DNA of 64,000 nucleotides from Methanooceanicella nereidis (GCF_021023085.1 NZ_PGCK01000004.1:1-64000); one strand, 5' to 3'. Shown: positions 43,158-52,935, counted from the first letter of the stretch. Numbers and translations: made by a program. The notes: generated by a model from the letters alone, not told the origin.

Positions 43158-44636
43158 GTGTTCTTAAAAAAATTAGATGCCCCCCAAGGAATCACATTTG
43201 ATGATGTTTTGCTGGTCCCAAGCAGGTCCTATGTGGAACCAGATCACACTGATGTAAAGTCCAGGTTTTCAAAGAATATCAGCTTAAACGTACCTATCGT
43301 CAGCGCAGCCATGGATACCGTCACCGAGTCCGAGATGGCGATAGCGATGGCCCGCGAAGGCGGCATAGGAGTCATTCACCGTAACATGCCCAGAGAACAG
43401 CAGGTAGAGGAAGTAAGGAAGGTAAAGCGCGGCGAAGAGATCCTCATGAGAGAGGTGACCACAGCCAGCCCGGGCCAGACTATAGGCATGGTATGGAGAA
43501 TAATGAAGGAGCAGAGCATTAGCGGCATACCTATCATCGATGAAGGAAGGCTCGTAGGCATTATCAGCCGCAGGGATATAAGGCCGATAGTAAAGACCGA
43601 TCCCAATAAAAAGATCAGCGATGTCATGACAAGGGATGTCGTAACGGCGACAGAAGAAGTGAAGATCGACGAAGCCATCGACATCATGTATGAGAATAAG
43701 ATCGAGAGGCTGCCCATCATTAACGAGGATGGGACCCTCATCGGCATCATCACGATGCAGAACATCCTCGAGAAGAGACAGTACCCCAACGCAAATAAGA
43801 ATGGCAATGACCAGCTTTGCGTAGCCGCCGCTGTTGGCCCATTCGACATAGAGAGAGCGATGGCCCTGGATAAGGCGGGAGTGGACGCGATATGTGTCGA
43901 CTGTGCCCATGCGCATAACATGAGAGTGGTCGAGTCGGCAAGGCGCATTAAGAAGATGGTCTCGGCAGATGTCGTGGTAGGCAACATCGCTACAGGCGAT
44001 GCAGCCCAGGAACTGATAGGGTTCGCCGATGGCATCAAGGTAGGAGTCGGCCCCGGTTCCATATGCACGACCAGGATCGTGGCTGGAGTCGGAGTGCCTC
44101 AGCTTACGGCAATAGCAGAGGCCGTGGATGTCGCGAAAGAGCATGGCGTCCCGATAATAGCAGACGGAGGGGTCAGGTTCTCCGGAGACATCGCCAAGGC
44201 AATAGCAGCCGGCGCTGAATCCATAATGCTCGGCAACCTGATGGCAGGCACCAGGGAAGCCCCCGGAAGGCTCATCACGATAAAGGGAAGAAGATACAAA
44301 CAGTACAGGGGCATGGGATCGCTCGGCGCAATGGCGGGCGGCGAATGCTCGGACAGGTATTTCCAGGATTCGAATCGCGAGCTGGGAAAGACGAAATTCG
44401 TACCGGAAGGGGTGGAAGGCGCCATCCCGTACAGGGGCACTGTCAGCGACATTATCTACCAGCTTATAGGAGGGGTCAAGTCCTCTATGGGCTACTGCGG
44501 CGCAATGAACATAAAGGAAATGAGAGAAAAATCAAAGTTCATAAGAGTGACACCGTCGGGCATGACTGAAAGCCACCCGCACGACATCATGATAACTGAC
44601 GAGGCGCCCAACTATCCCCTATCGACAAGGCAGTGA
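43158..44636 (+). CDS. guaB: IMP dehydrogenase GuaB with CBS pair
   Basis: Oxidises IMP to XMP, the committed step to GMP. 492 residues: [11 protein letters not shown] near the N-terminus, [10 protein letters not shown], two CBS domains inserted at about residues 95-215, and catalytic Cys in GPGSICTTR near residue 305 with [12 protein letters not shown] and the flap MGSLGAM. The GTG start has GGTGATTT 7-8 bases upstream. It converges with nothing; the next gene is 450 bases off and preceded by a family 2 repeat. Confidence 0.96.
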   Translation: MFLKKLDAPQGITFDDVLLVPSRSYVEPDHTDVKSRFSKNISLNVPIVSAAMDTVTESEMAIAMAREGGIGVIHRNMPREQQVEEVRKVKRGEEILMREVTTASPGQTIGMVWRIMKEQSISGIPIIDEGRLVGIISRRDIRPIVKTDPNKKISDVMTRDVVTATEEVKIDEAIDIMYENKIERLPIINEDGTLIGIITMQNILEKRQYPNANKNGNDQLCVAAAVGPFDIERAMALDKAGVDAICVDCAHAHNMRVVESARRIKKMVSADVVVGNIATGDAAQELIGFADGIKVGVGPGSICTTRIVAGVGVPQLTAIAEAVDVAKEHGVPIIADGGVRFSGDIAKAIAAGAESIMLGNLMAGTREAPGRLITIKGRRYKQYRGMGSLGAMAGGECSDRYFQDSNRELGKTKFVPEGVEGAIPYRGTVSDIIYQLIGGVKSSMGYCGAMNIKEMREKSKFIRVTPSGMTESHPHDIMITDEAPNYPLSTRQ

Positions 44637-44760
44637 CGAAATGGAATTTGACGCCCCGTGGCGTTAATATTTCATTTTTAATCTTTTTTATTTCGAATTT
44701 TCCGTATTTCCAAATGCCGTGTGTCATAAATTTGTTGTTTTATGATGTGAGCATATCGTC

Positions 44761-44865
44761 ATTTCTTAATCTCAAAGACTCAACGAGCTCAATGGTAGAC
44801 GTTTATCTAAAAAGGCGTTAAGCCTTTGAGATGGAAATATCTCCAATCCATGTACGGCATAAGAT
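44761..44865. repeat. Family 2 inverted repeat, copy G
   Basis: ATCTCAAAG at 44769-44777 pairs with CTTTGAGAT at 44824-44832; the inside has TCAACGAGCTCAA and AGGCGTTAAGC. The tail CCATGTACGGCATAAGATC (from 44848) has a close relative after copy H. It lies in the 450-base gap between guaB and the small lipoprotein gene. A short frame at 44633-44821 in this area is not convincing. Confidence 0.65.
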
Positions 44866-45094
44866 CGCCATCATTTCATCCTATAAAGCAAGAATATTAT
44901 TACCCAGCAAACTAATCGCTCACACTACAAAGGGTAGTTCATTTAAGGTAATTAGCGGGTACATGTAAAACTAATTTCACAGAAACACGGAGCCAATAAC
45001 TTTTTATACTCAATCATTGACAGTTGGCCTATCGATGCCTTTTTAAACAATATTTATATAAGGTTAAAAGGTATATGGCATTGAGGTGGATTTT

Positions 45095-45301
45095 ATGATG
45101 AAAAAGATCGCTATCGGAATTTTATTGATCGCAATCGCGCTCTCAGTCACTGGCTGCTGCTGTTGCTGCGGCGATGGTGGGTATTATGATGATTACTACT
45201 ACTCGACCGTCCAGAATGGCGAATGTGCCTCATGCGATGGCTGTGACGGCGAGAACGGGAACTGTGTTTCCCAGCAAAATAACGCAGCCTGCGGATGTTG
45301 A
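45095..45301 (+). CDS. Small cysteine-rich exported lipoprotein
   Basis: About 68 residues. A signal peptide ends in a lipobox (LSVTGC), and the lipidated Cys begins a run of five (CCCCC). The mature part is short, acidic and tyrosine-rich (GDGGYYDDYYYS) with six more Cys in CASCDGCDG, NC and ACGC. It may bind metal or a redox group outside the cell. ATG is preceded by GAGGTGG; GTG at 45086 is in frame but inside that site. No family recognised. Confidence 0.65.
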   Translation: MMKKIAIGILLIAIALSVTGCCCCCGDGGYYDDYYYSTVQNGECASCDGCDGENGNCVSQQNNAACGC

Positions 45302-45441
45302 TAGTTAAAACCTTTTATTTTTATATCGATCGTCTTTACTGACCTCGATTTAATTTTTTGATAAATTTAGTAAGCGCATATCCGGCCGTTCTGATAGAAA
45401 ATTTTATATACAAGTAATACTAACAAAATGTAATTGATAGT

Positions 45442-46101
45442 ATGGATATGGCATACCTGCTTGACATACTGGGAAACGAGAACAGGCGTAATATACTGAC
45501 GCTGCTGTCTTACCGTCCCTGCTATGTCACGGAGATATCGGAGGAGCTAAAAGTATCCCCAAAGGCGATCATCGACCACCTTAAGATACTTGAGGATGCC
45601 GGGCTCGTTGAAAGTTTTTACGACCAGCAGAGGCGAAAATACTACGAGATCGCTAACAACGTACGGATAGAGGTGTCCATATCGCCCCTCATGTTCCGGG
45701 TAAATGTTAGCAGGGTGGACATAGAAGCGGACGAGCAAAAAATGCTTCACGATAAATACGCCGAAGAGGTAGCGCTAAAGAAAGACCTTGAGTACTCTTT
45801 GAAACACTTATACGAGGAGTTCCAGAGGCTTAACAGGTCGAGCATAGAGCTTCAGGAAGCTCAGAGATCGGTACAGGGCATGATGTCCGAGATCACAGGG
45901 ATGTGCATAGATATCATAAACGAGATCGCCGCCGACCAGATAGAGGCAGAGCTTCTATATATGCTGGTACGCGGCCCCACTAGCTATGACGAGATCGTTA
46001 GCAGGCTACATATACCGGACAACGTTGCCAGGTCAGAGCTTGCAAAGCTTATGAAAAGAGGCCTACTGACATATGAAAAGGGCCTATGGAGCATTGCATG
46101 A
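45442..46101 (+). CDS. ArsR-type regulator with two winged-helix segments
   Basis: 219 residues. The first helix-turn-helix is near the N-terminus (LGNENRRNILTLLSYRPCYV then ISEELKVSPKAIIDHLKILEDAGLV), a coiled-coil follows (residues about 95-150), and a second winged-helix-like region is at the C-terminus (TSYDEIVSRLHIPDNVARSE then LAKLMKRGLLTYEKG). This archaeal layout gives a long dimer. A TTTTATATA box lies about 30 bases upstream, so it is probably leaderless. It precedes cdc48 by 120 bases and could share regulation with it and hsp20. Confidence 0.78.
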   Translation: MDMAYLLDILGNENRRNILTLLSYRPCYVTEISEELKVSPKAIIDHLKILEDAGLVESFYDQQRRKYYEIANNVRIEVSISPLMFRVNVSRVDIEADEQKMLHDKYAEEVALKKDLEYSLKHLYEEFQRLNRSSIELQEAQRSVQGMMSEITGMCIDIINEIAADQIEAELLYMLVRGPTSYDEIVSRLHIPDNVARSELAKLMKRGLLTYEKGLWSIA

Positions 46102-46223
46102 GAGAAGAAAGACGCACAATATCTGACAAAATATTGAGAGTATCCGGGAAAAATCACGGAAAATTCGAGACATCGAAGAATAGGGATTATAATTACGAAT
46201 GCTTTAGAGAGGTGAGAATTTAA

Positions 46224-48515
46224 ATGGCTGAAAAATCCGAAGTAACCCTGCGCGTACAGGAAGCCTACCATAGAGATGTGGGCAGAGGCATAGCCCGTAT
46301 CGATATGGAGACGATGAGACAGCTGGGCATGGTCAGCGGTGACATCATAGAGATAGAAGGCAAGGGAGCGACCGCGACAGCCGTAGTATGGCCCGGATAT
46401 CCGAGCGAAGAAGGTAAAGGGGTCATACTTATAGACGGGACCATAAGGGCTAACGCCAAGGTCGGCATAGACGACCGCGTAAAGGTAAGAAAGATACAGG
46501 CAAAGCCAGCAGAGAAGGTCACTCTCGCACCTACCCAGCCCATCAGGATAACGGGAGGGGAATACTATTTACAAAAACTACTCGAAGGAAGGCCCGTATC
46601 GAAAGGCCAGACCATAAGGGTAGAGATGCTGGGCAGCCCGATGACGTTCGTGGTCACAAACACGAGGCCGTCCGGGACTGTCATACCTGACAGAAGGACA
46701 GAGATCACTATAAGCGATAAGCCGGTATCGGAGAGAATTGAAAAGGTGCCAAGGGTATCCTATGAGGACATAGGAGGCTTAAGGAGAGAGATAGGCCTTG
46801 TCAGGGAGATGATTGAGCTCCCGCTCAGGCATCCTGAGCTTTTCCAGAAGCTGGGCATCGACCCGCCGAAGGGCGTACTCCTGTATGGCCCGCCGGGCAC
46901 GGGTAAGACAATGATCGCGAAGGCGGTAGCCAGCGAGACTGACGCCCATTTCATTAACATCAGCGGCCCCGAGATCATGTCCAAATATTATGGCGAGTCG
47001 GAGAAGCAGCTCAGGGACATCTTCAAAGAGGCGGAGGATAACGCGCCTTCGATCATATTCATAGACGAGATCGATTCGATAGCCCCGAAGCGTGAAGAGG
47101 TCACGGGGGAGGTCGAAAGAAGGGTGGTCGCACAGCTTCTCTCGCTGATGGACGGGCTTCAGGCCCGCGGCCAGGTCGTTGTCGTAGCGGCGACGAACAG
47201 GCCTAACGCGGTTGACCCCGCACTGAGAAGGGGCGGCAGGTTTGACAGGGAAATAGAGATAGGCGTTCCGGATAAGAACGGCCGTCTCGAGATATTACAT
47301 GTCCACACGAGAGGCATGCCGCTTGCCGGAAATGTCAACCTGGACAGGTTCGCCGAGATAACCCACGGGTTCGTAGGGGCCGACCTGGCTGCCCTGTGTA
47401 AAGAAGCTGCCATGCATGCGCTCCGTAAGATACTCCCGGAGATCGACATCGAGAAGGAGATCCCCTCGGACATCCTTGATAACCTGCAGATAACGAACGA
47501 GGACTTCTCTGAGGCGTTAAAGAACGTCGAGCCCTCGGCTATGAGAGAAGTGTTCGTCGAGGTCCCTAACATTAAATGGGAAGATGTTGGCGGCCTTGAT
47601 AAGGTTAAGCAGGAGCTCAGGGAATCGGTCGAGTGGCCTTTAAAGTATAAAGAGGTGTTCCAGGTGGTCAATACAAGGCCGCCAAAGGGCATTCTAATAT
47701 TCGGGCCACCGGGAACGGGCAAGACGCTCCTGGCTAAGGCTGTGGCGAACGAGTCCGAGGCCAACTTTATCAGCATAAAGGGGCCGGAAGTGCTCTCGAA
47801 GTATGTCGGCGAATCGGAAAAAGCCGTAAGGGAGACTTTCCGCAAGGCGAGGCAGAACGCGCCGACGATAATATTCTTCGACGAGATCGATGCCATCGCA
47901 CCTACCAGGGGACAGAGCTTTGACTCTCACGTAACCGAGAGAGTGGTCAGCCAGATGCTGACGGAGCTGGACGGGCTGGAAGAGCTACAGAACGTAGTCG
48001 TCCTCGCGGCCACGAACAGGCCGGACATGGTGGATACGGCGCTCCTGAGGCCGGGAAGGCTGGACAGGCTCCTTTACATAGCCCCGCCGGACGAAAAGTC
48101 GCGTGTCGACATATTCAAGATACACTTGAAGGGTAAGCCGATAGACAAGGACGTGAACGTCGAGGATCTTGCCAGGCGCACACCGCATTACGTGGGCGCT
48201 GATATCGAGGCAGTTTGCCGTGAAGCGTCGATGCTGGCCATAAGGGATCATATAACCACAGGGATGACGCCCGAACAGGCAAAGCAGAACGCAGATAAGA
48301 TCAAGATATCGATGAAGCACTTCGATGCGGCGCTCAAGAAAGTGAAGCCGACCACCTCAAGAGATATGATGCACCGTTATGAGAAACTCGCGGATGAGTT
48401 CGCAAGATTGACGACGGACATCGAAGAGGAAGCAGAGGAGTCCAGTGCCTTAAAGGCTGAAAAAAAGCCGGAAAAGGAAGAGAAAAAGAAGATCGAGCCT
48501 AAGGCAGCATTTTAG
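46224..48515 (+). CDS. cdc48: Cdc48/VCP-type AAA+ ATPase
   Basis: 763 residues: the N-domain (to about 190), then two AAA domains D1 (Walker [14 protein letters not shown], Walker [15 protein letters not shown]) and D2 ([27 protein letters not shown]), plus a short C-terminus with acidic EEEAEE and basic tail. Archaeal Cdc48 unfolds proteins for the proteasome or itself. GAGGTGAG is 8 bases before the ATG. Hsp20 follows after a hairpin, suggesting a protein-quality operon. Confidence 0.95.
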   Translation: MAEKSEVTLRVQEAYHRDVGRGIARIDMETMRQLGMVSGDIIEIEGKGATATAVVWPGYPSEEGKGVILIDGTIRANAKVGIDDRVKVRKIQAKPAEKVTLAPTQPIRITGGEYYLQKLLEGRPVSKGQTIRVEMLGSPMTFVVTNTRPSGTVIPDRRTEITISDKPVSERIEKVPRVSYEDIGGLRREIGLVREMIELPLRHPELFQKLGIDPPKGVLLYGPPGTGKTMIAKAVASETDAHFINISGPEIMSKYYGESEKQLRDIFKEAEDNAPSIIFIDEIDSIAPKREEVTGEVERRVVAQLLSLMDGLQARGQVVVVAATNRPNAVDPALRRGGRFDREIEIGVPDKNGRLEILHVHTRGMPLAGNVNLDRFAEITHGFVGADLAALCKEAAMHALRKILPEIDIEKEIPSDILDNLQITNEDFSEALKNVEPSAMREVFVEVPNIKWEDVGGLDKVKQELRESVEWPLKYKEVFQVVNTRPPKGILIFGPPGTGKTLLAKAVANESEANFISIKGPEVLSKYVGESEKAVRETFRKARQNAPTIIFFDEIDAIAPTRGQSFDSHVTERVVSQMLTELDGLEELQNVVVLAATNRPDMVDTALLRPGRLDRLLYIAPPDEKSRVDIFKIHLKGKPIDKDVNVEDLARRTPHYVGADIEAVCREASMLAIRDHITTGMTPEQAKQNADKIKISMKHFDAALKKVKPTTSRDMMHRYEKLADEFARLTTDIEEEAEESSALKAEKKPEKEEKKKIEPKAAF

Positions 48516-48523
48516 GACAGAGC

Positions 48524-48557
48524 GGATACCGCAGGGTATCCGGGATATTTTTTTGAT
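48524..48557 (+). terminator. Hairpin with T-run between cdc48 and hsp20
   Basis: GGATACC and GGTATCC form a 7-base stem around GCAG, followed by GGGATATTTTTTT. The hsp20 ribosome binding site (AGGAGGA) begins 6 bases later. It may be a partial terminator or attenuator setting the ratio of the two transcripts. Confidence 0.6.
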
Positions 48558-48574
48558 CAGGAGGATAAAATAAA

Positions 48575-49063
48575 ATGAGAAGACGAAGAGACCCATTTGA
48601 CCTGTTCAGGGACTTCGATGAGATATTCAACCAGATGATAAAAGAAATGGAGGCCGCAGAGCCAAAAATGGGTACCGAAACCCCGTTCATATACGGGTTC
48701 TCATACAGCCAGAGACCCGGTGAAGAGCCGGAGGTCAGAGAGTTCGGGAACGTATACCCCGGTAAGACCCAGATGGAGATAGGCGAGAGAAGACCGCTCA
48801 TCGACGTTTTTGACACAGAGGACACGGTACACATCGTCGCCGAGATGCCCGGCATAGAAAAGGAAGACGTAGATCTTGACGTATCAGGGCGTGAGCTTCT
48901 GATAAAGGCCTCGCGCGGGCCAAGAAGCTATAATGAGACCGTTGAGTTGCCCGCGAACGTAGACCTCGATAGCGCAAAGGCGACTTACAAGAACGGCGTC
49001 CTCGAGGTCACATTAAAGAAGGAAAAGAGAACAAAGAGCAAAAAGAGGATCAATGTAGAGTGA
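48575..49063 (+). CDS. Hsp20/alpha-crystallin small heat-shock protein
   Basis: 162 residues. N-terminal arm of about 70 residues, then the alpha-crystallin domain (LIDVFDTEDTVHIVAEMPGI, VDLDVSGRELLIKAS, VELPANVDLDSAKATYKNGV, LEVTLKK) and a C-terminal tail ending INVE, the I-x-V oligomer contact. It holds unfolding proteins for refolding. The strong AGGAGG site suggests good expression. Repeat copy E follows. Confidence 0.93.
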   Translation: MRRRRDPFDLFRDFDEIFNQMIKEMEAAEPKMGTETPFIYGFSYSQRPGEEPEVREFGNVYPGKTQMEIGERRPLIDVFDTEDTVHIVAEMPGIEKEDVDLDVSGRELLIKASRGPRSYNETVELPANVDLDSAKATYKNGVLEVTLKKEKRTKSKKRINVE

Positions 49064-49185
49064 TTCTACATCCTCCATTTCTTTATTTTAATGCTTGAAA
49101 GGCATATATAAAACACGATCAGTTTTTTAAAGATGTTAGTTCATCATGGACCAGGTCGATCGCAAAGGCAATAAAGTCACGCTAC

Positions 49186-49306
49186 TTTTTTACCACTAAG
49201 GGCACGAAGGCGAACAAGGACCACAAAGAACATTTTTAGAAGGTAACATAAACAAAAAAAATTTTTTGTGGTCCTTGTTCGCCTTCGTGCCCTTAGTGGT
49301 GAAAAA
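49186..49306 (+). repeat. Family 1 inverted repeat, copy E (perfect)
   Basis: A single pair of arms matching without error over 36 bases (49192-49227 with 49265-49300), key blocks CACTAAGGGCACGAAGG and CGAACAAGGACCACAAA. The 37-base loop has ACATTTTTAGAAGGTAACAT then an A/T run. It lies between convergent hsp20 and the DUF1614 gene. The lack of mismatches suggests recent origin or ongoing correction. Confidence 0.95.
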
Positions 49307-49335
49307 GATGATAGAATAAAAGAGGGAAAATACCG

Positions 49336-50064
49336 CTAAGCTGCTCCCCCGAGCAGGGCGGCGATGATCGTGGAGATCATGCCCGTGATAAGTATACTTT
49401 CAAAAGTGCCCACTCCGCCCGCGCTCACCACGCTGGCGCCAAGCCTTCGAATGCTCTTTGCATGAAGCACGTTCGCGCCTGCGATAGTGCCGAAGACACC
49501 GGCAGGAAAAGCCATCCTGGCAAGGTCGAAGAAATTGTTGCCGTCCGCGTACAGGTATATGGCTATGAACGAGGTTATTATGGACACTACAGGGGGTATC
49601 CATACCGGCACAATAACGCCGACGCTCCTGACTGGCTGTGCGGTGGCGTATACTGCCAGCGCCACAATTATCACGGTCAGCAGCAGAGGCAACAACGGCA
49701 TGGTCCATGCCAGATAAATTCCCAGTGCCCCGGATATTATGCATCCTCCCAGGTTGATCGCGATCACGGTCTTATGACCGTGCCATACCGGGAGCGGGTA
49801 CCTCATGCCCATATATGAAACAAACTTTGGCTCGGTGTCTGAGGAGCTTTTAAAGTCATATACGGGGATGTTCACCAGGCTGCCGAGCAATATCGCCAGA
49901 TATATCGCCAGAGAGACCGGAGACGTCAAGCCCAGCACTTTTTCGGTCATGGAGCTGGCATCGTACCCGAACAGGGCGACGATCGCTAAGAGAAAGAACG
50001 GCACCAGCAGAAATAGAATATAAAATGGTAGCGCCGTGGGTAAAAATAAAAATTTTTTTTTCAT
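49336..50064 (-). CDS. DUF1614 membrane protein
   Basis: 242 residues, seven to eight membrane segments, with the family landmarks SLVNIPVY, MGMRYPLPVWHGHKTVIAIN and a Gly-rich end (FGTIAGANVLHAK, VVSAGGVGTFESILITG). DUF1614 proteins occur in archaea and some bacteria and have no assigned role. ATG start with no strong ribosome binding site. A PRC-barrel protein gene precedes it by 17 bases, so the two probably form an operon. Confidence 0.82.
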   Translation of the reverse strand: MKKKFLFLPTALPFYILFLLVPFFLLAIVALFGYDASSMTEKVLGLTSPVSLAIYLAILLGSLVNIPVYDFKSSSDTEPKFVSYMGMRYPLPVWHGHKTVIAINLGGCIISGALGIYLAWTMPLLPLLLTVIIVALAVYATAQPVRSVGVIVPVWIPPVVSIITSFIAIYLYADGNNFFDLARMAFPAGVFGTIAGANVLHAKSIRRLGASVVSAGGVGTFESILITGMISTIIAALLGGAA

Positions 50065-50081
50065 GTGACCGGACTAGAGCC

Positions 50082-50333
50082 TTAAATGGTCGAAGCTTTC
50101 TTATCAACAACAATAAAGTCTTTTACAGCCCTTACAGCCGTGAAAGGTATGTGCACTAACCCGTCTTCCATGCGGTAGTTTTCGACATTCAGTGTCATGT
50201 CCGGACGTATAAGCAGGTCGACAAGGTCGCCTGTCCTTAGGTCTACGGTAATATTATACAGGATCCCCATCTCAGACCCGTCGGTCCCCATCACTTTCTT
50301 ATTGGATAGCTTTTTTGCCATGATCTTAACCAT
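50082..50333 (-). CDS. PRC-barrel domain protein
   Basis: About 83 residues, a single PRC-barrel (KLSNKKVMGTDGSEMGILYN, DLVDLLIRPD, HIPFTAVRAVKDFIVVDK). PRC-barrels are small beta folds in RimM and photosynthetic reaction-centre subunits; stand-alone archaeal ones may act in RNA processing or cell division, as reported for CdpB-type proteins. ATG at 50333 is favoured by GGGATCACA right ahead. It heads a two-gene unit with the DUF1614 gene. Confidence 0.85.
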   Translation of the reverse strand: MVKIMAKKLSNKKVMGTDGSEMGILYNITVDLRTGDLVDLLIRPDMTLNVENYRMEDGLVHIPFTAVRAVKDFIVVDKKASTI

Positions 50334-50574
50334 TGTGATCCCTCGCATCCATCTCCTACGGCCGCGTAACCGTTTTTGAGAACGTGCGGCAGCCCATAGA
50401 TATGATAACCGTAGATATTACCGCTCTCCCATTTAATATAATTTCGTATTGAAAGCCGGTATGAGTGATTGAATGATCATAAGATATTAAGTAATGTGTA
50501 TCTTATGTTCTCTGGTTAATGGGATTATTTCTTAAATAGTGATGATATTGATGTTCAATGGTATAACGGATATA

Positions 50575-50700
50575 ATGCATTTTCATCTCAAATATCCAAA
50601 GGACTTCTCAAAGACTCAACGTTACATTTTAAAAAAATCTTTGAGATCTTTGAATATTCTTTGAGATGAAAATGCATTACCCCCATGTACAGCATAAAGG
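50575..50700. repeat. Family 2 inverted repeat, copy H
   Basis: A perfect 18-base pair of arms, ATGCATTTTCATCTCAAA (50575-50592) with its complement at 50660-50677. Between them are CTCAAAGACTCAACG and extra TTTGAGAT segments. The tail CCATGTACAGCATAAAGGTC matches copy G closely. It lies in a 400-base gap upstream of PRC-barrel/DUF1614 and downstream of the leftward glycosyltransferase gene. The rest of this gap shows nothing else. Confidence 0.82.
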
Positions 50701-50750
50701 TCAAGATAATATGACCCATCCAATTACCAGGACATGACATTTGATATCTG

Positions 50751-51560
50751 CTATTTTTTACCATATGTCCCGAGCTTTACGGAAAAAGCTTCATTCATCT
50801 TTACGTTTCTTTTGCGAAGGCTTTTACCTGAGATAAGATGCTTGCTGTACATCTTTCTCATCCACATGGAGCCGGCGACGCTTATAAGGTCGCCCGCGTT
50901 AAGCACAAGTGACTCGGCTATCATTATGCCGTCGGAGGGGCGGAGCTTTGAGATGCTTTTCCTGACACGGTAATGGATAGGTATCTCCCCTATTGTAAAG
51001 CCGTGTTTTACGCACTCGGTAAAAATGTTGGCCTCCAGATCAAACCCTGCCGCATATATCCTTATCTGGTTCGTGACATATCCTCGGAACCCCCAGTAGC
51101 CTGTGCATAGGTCAGTGATGTTCGACTTATACAGGCGATTGGCCAGCCATGTCAGCATATGGTTCCCTGCAAGGTTCAGCCGGGTGATGGCGCCCTTATC
51201 GATCCTGCCCGACAGCCTGGAGCCAAGCACGACCTCATAATACTTTAAGCATTCGAGGATCTCCGGCACATGCGCGGGAGGGTACGTGTTGTCCCCGTCA
51301 AGCATGATGACATAATCAGAATGGACCTGTTTGAAAGCTGACTCGATGGCCATCCCCTTGCCTTTCCGCTCATCGTATAAAATGCGCGCTCCCAGCGACC
51401 GCGCTATCTCCACGGTCCTGTCAGTCGAGCGGCCGTCTACAATGACAATATCCGGATCGTAACCTTGATCTCTCAGGATTCTTACGGGAATGGCATTGAT
51501 GACTTCGGCAATGCCCTCTTCTTCATTTAGTGTGGGGATGACAATGGAGACTGTTTTCAT
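50751..51560 (-). CDS. Family 2 glycosyltransferase, dolichyl-phosphate mannose/glucose synthase-like
   Basis: 269 residues, soluble GT-A enzyme. VSIVIPTLNEEEGI at the N-terminus, IVIVDGRSTDRTVEIA near residue 38, and DYVIMLDGDNTYPP with the metal-binding DxD near 92; later GYWGFRGYV and DLEANIFTECV. Members put a sugar on a polyprenyl phosphate for N-glycans or build other surface glycans. It has no C-terminal membrane part. The donor sugar and role are unknown. A TATA-like box lies just upstream. Confidence 0.82.
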   Translation of the reverse strand: MKTVSIVIPTLNEEEGIAEVINAIPVRILRDQGYDPDIVIVDGRSTDRTVEIARSLGARILYDERKGKGMAIESAFKQVHSDYVIMLDGDNTYPPAHVPEILECLKYYEVVLGSRLSGRIDKGAITRLNLAGNHMLTWLANRLYKSNITDLCTGYWGFRGYVTNQIRIYAAGFDLEANIFTECVKHGFTIGEIPIHYRVRKSISKLRPSDGIMIAESLVLNAGDLISVAGSMWMRKMYSKHLISGKSLRKRNVKMNEAFSVKLGTYGKK

Positions 51561-51683
51561 AAGCTGTCTTACTTGATTAGTATATATAAAAAAATATACT
51601 TATTTAAAAATTAAAACAACAATCCTTCGATTATTCGAAGAAAAGGTTGCTATACTAGCCCATGCCCGAGAAAAGGCCTGATT

Positions 51684-52043
51684 TCAGGCGCCGGCCATCG
51701 CAGAATCAATTGCCTCGCATATGGCTTCGTTGGTGGCTTTATGGCCGAACAGCACTATCCTGCCCTCTATCATGACTATCGGAAGCATGAGCCCGTTCTT
51801 TTTGATGGATGCCGTTACCTCCGGGAAGCCCATAACATCTTCAGAGAATACGTTTACCAGCGATACCTGTATGCTGTCGCCATACTTATCCAGTAAATAT
51901 TTCTTTACATTGTCTTCATCTTCCAGGTGCGACTGCCCGCCGCATGTCTGGAATGACTGGCATGTGAGACAGTGAGCCTCAGGATAATACCCGAAAAGTT
52001 TCACGTCCATTTTTGCTTTTTGCTGCCCCCGTTCCATAATCAT
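51684..52043 (-). CDS. Small thioredoxin-fold protein with cysteine motif
   Basis: 119 residues. DVKLFGYYPEAHCLTCQSFQ near residue 12 carries a CxxC with another Cys in QTCGG, then YLLDKYGDSIQVSLVNV and MLPIVMIEGRIVLFG as in thioredoxin-fold redox proteins (compare NrdH or YuzD-like). It likely exchanges disulfides or senses redox state. Three starts are possible (52043, 52037, 52010); the shortest begins directly at the domain. A TATA-like box lies near 52056-52067. Confidence 0.7.
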   Translation of the reverse strand: MIMERGQQKAKMDVKLFGYYPEAHCLTCQSFQTCGGQSHLEDEDNVKKYLLDKYGDSIQVSLVNVFSEDVMGFPEVTASIKKNGLMLPIVMIEGRIVLFGHKATNEAICEAIDSAMAGA

Positions 52044-52313
52044 CTCTAAGTTTTTGCTTATATGGTATTATATAAATTTATTGTATGATGCCTCTCGCCA
52101 AACAAATCATAATAATTAAATAGATGAAGAGATTAGTACCTCTATAGCCATAGGTTTTTAAACTGCCGATTAATATACAAGCAATGGCGATATGGAAAAG
52201 TTGTAAAATTAATTATAATATTTAAGTAAAATTTTTAAAATGTTAATAGTTTTATTTGAAATTTTTTACTATTAACGTAATATTTAAGTGTAAAAAAAGA
52301 TTTGGTATATATT

Positions 52314-52739
52314 ATGACAAAAATTTCCACTTCTCAGGAATTAGTAGCCAATATTAAGGAGCAATGTGGTGAAGATATCGCCAATGACTTCGAAAAGATG
52401 ATGGACCAGGTGAACCAGCCACGGTTCAGCGCTATTAAGAATACCTTCAGGGACTCGACGTCCGTATTCATAATGGCATGCGCTAACAGCAATATCCTGT
52501 ACAAGGACTTAAGGGAAGCGGGGCTGAAACTTGGGATCGCAAGTGTTGAGACATTCTCCAGACGCATATACGAGATGCGCCGCGCGGGACTCATATACAC
52601 CGAATCCATGCACAACAAGGGTCCGGGAAGGCCGAAGCTTAAGTTAAGGTTCAACCCTAACGCGTTCAAGGAAATGTTTAACGTCGACCCGAGCACGATG
52701 CTCAGCAGCAGCCACTCTGAAGATAAAGCTGTAATATAG
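52314..52739 (+). CDS. DNA-binding protein with helix-turn-helix features
   Basis: About 141 residues. The pattern SNILYKDLREAGLKLGIASV then ETFSRRIYEMRRAGLIYTES and a basic GPGRPKLKLRF wing looks like a winged-helix domain in the C-terminal half. The N-terminal half is helical and acidic. No family recognised. The ATG at 52314 lies within AT-rich sequence and has no ribosome binding site. The region 52044-52313 before it is very AT-rich, with no other gene. Confidence 0.65.
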   Translation: MTKISTSQELVANIKEQCGEDIANDFEKMMDQVNQPRFSAIKNTFRDSTSVFIMACANSNILYKDLREAGLKLGIASVETFSRRIYEMRRAGLIYTESMHNKGPGRPKLKLRFNPNAFKEMFNVDPSTMLSSSHSEDKAVI

Positions 52740-52759
52740 ACAGCCTGCGGTAATAAAGT

Positions 52760-52935
52760 AACATAATACTTATCACAAAGATCGCACTTGTTACATTTAC
52801 ACGCGCCGTGCCAAGGGGGAAAAGGCCCGGCGCTCGCTATAGTCAAAGTGGGGGGTTGAGAAAAAATTTTTCCAATAGTGTAAGCTATGGAAAAATTTTG
52901 TACCGCCATAATGGCGGTCATCTTTTTATTTGACA
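52760..52935 (+). ncRNA. Candidate structured small RNA with three hairpins
   Basis: A TATA-like AACATAATACTTATC box at 52760-52776 would start a transcript near 52798. Then hairpin 1: GCGCCGTGCC with GGCCCGGCGC (52803-52833), 10 pairs with one mismatch. Hairpin 2: 52862-52899, arms AATTTTTCCAATAG and CTATGGAAAAATT around TGTAAG. Hairpin 3: ACCGCCA-TAA-TGGCGGT (52902-52918) followed by TCATCTTTTTATTT, a terminator. Total about 135 bases. The leftward reading frame crossing this area has no support. Confidence 0.5.

Noticed and set aside
43284-44144. A 286-codon leftward frame inside guaB
   Set aside because: It is antisense to a clear enzyme; composition (His, Tyr rich) is that of a reversed high-GC gene.
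44370-44385. GGATTCGAATCGCG, resembling a tRNA T-arm
   Set aside because: It lies within guaB and no cloverleaf can be formed around it.
52334-52921. A 195-codon leftward frame across the regulator gene and the small RNA candidate
   Set aside because: It covers hairpin-forming sequence and is antisense to a helix-turn-helix gene with better features.
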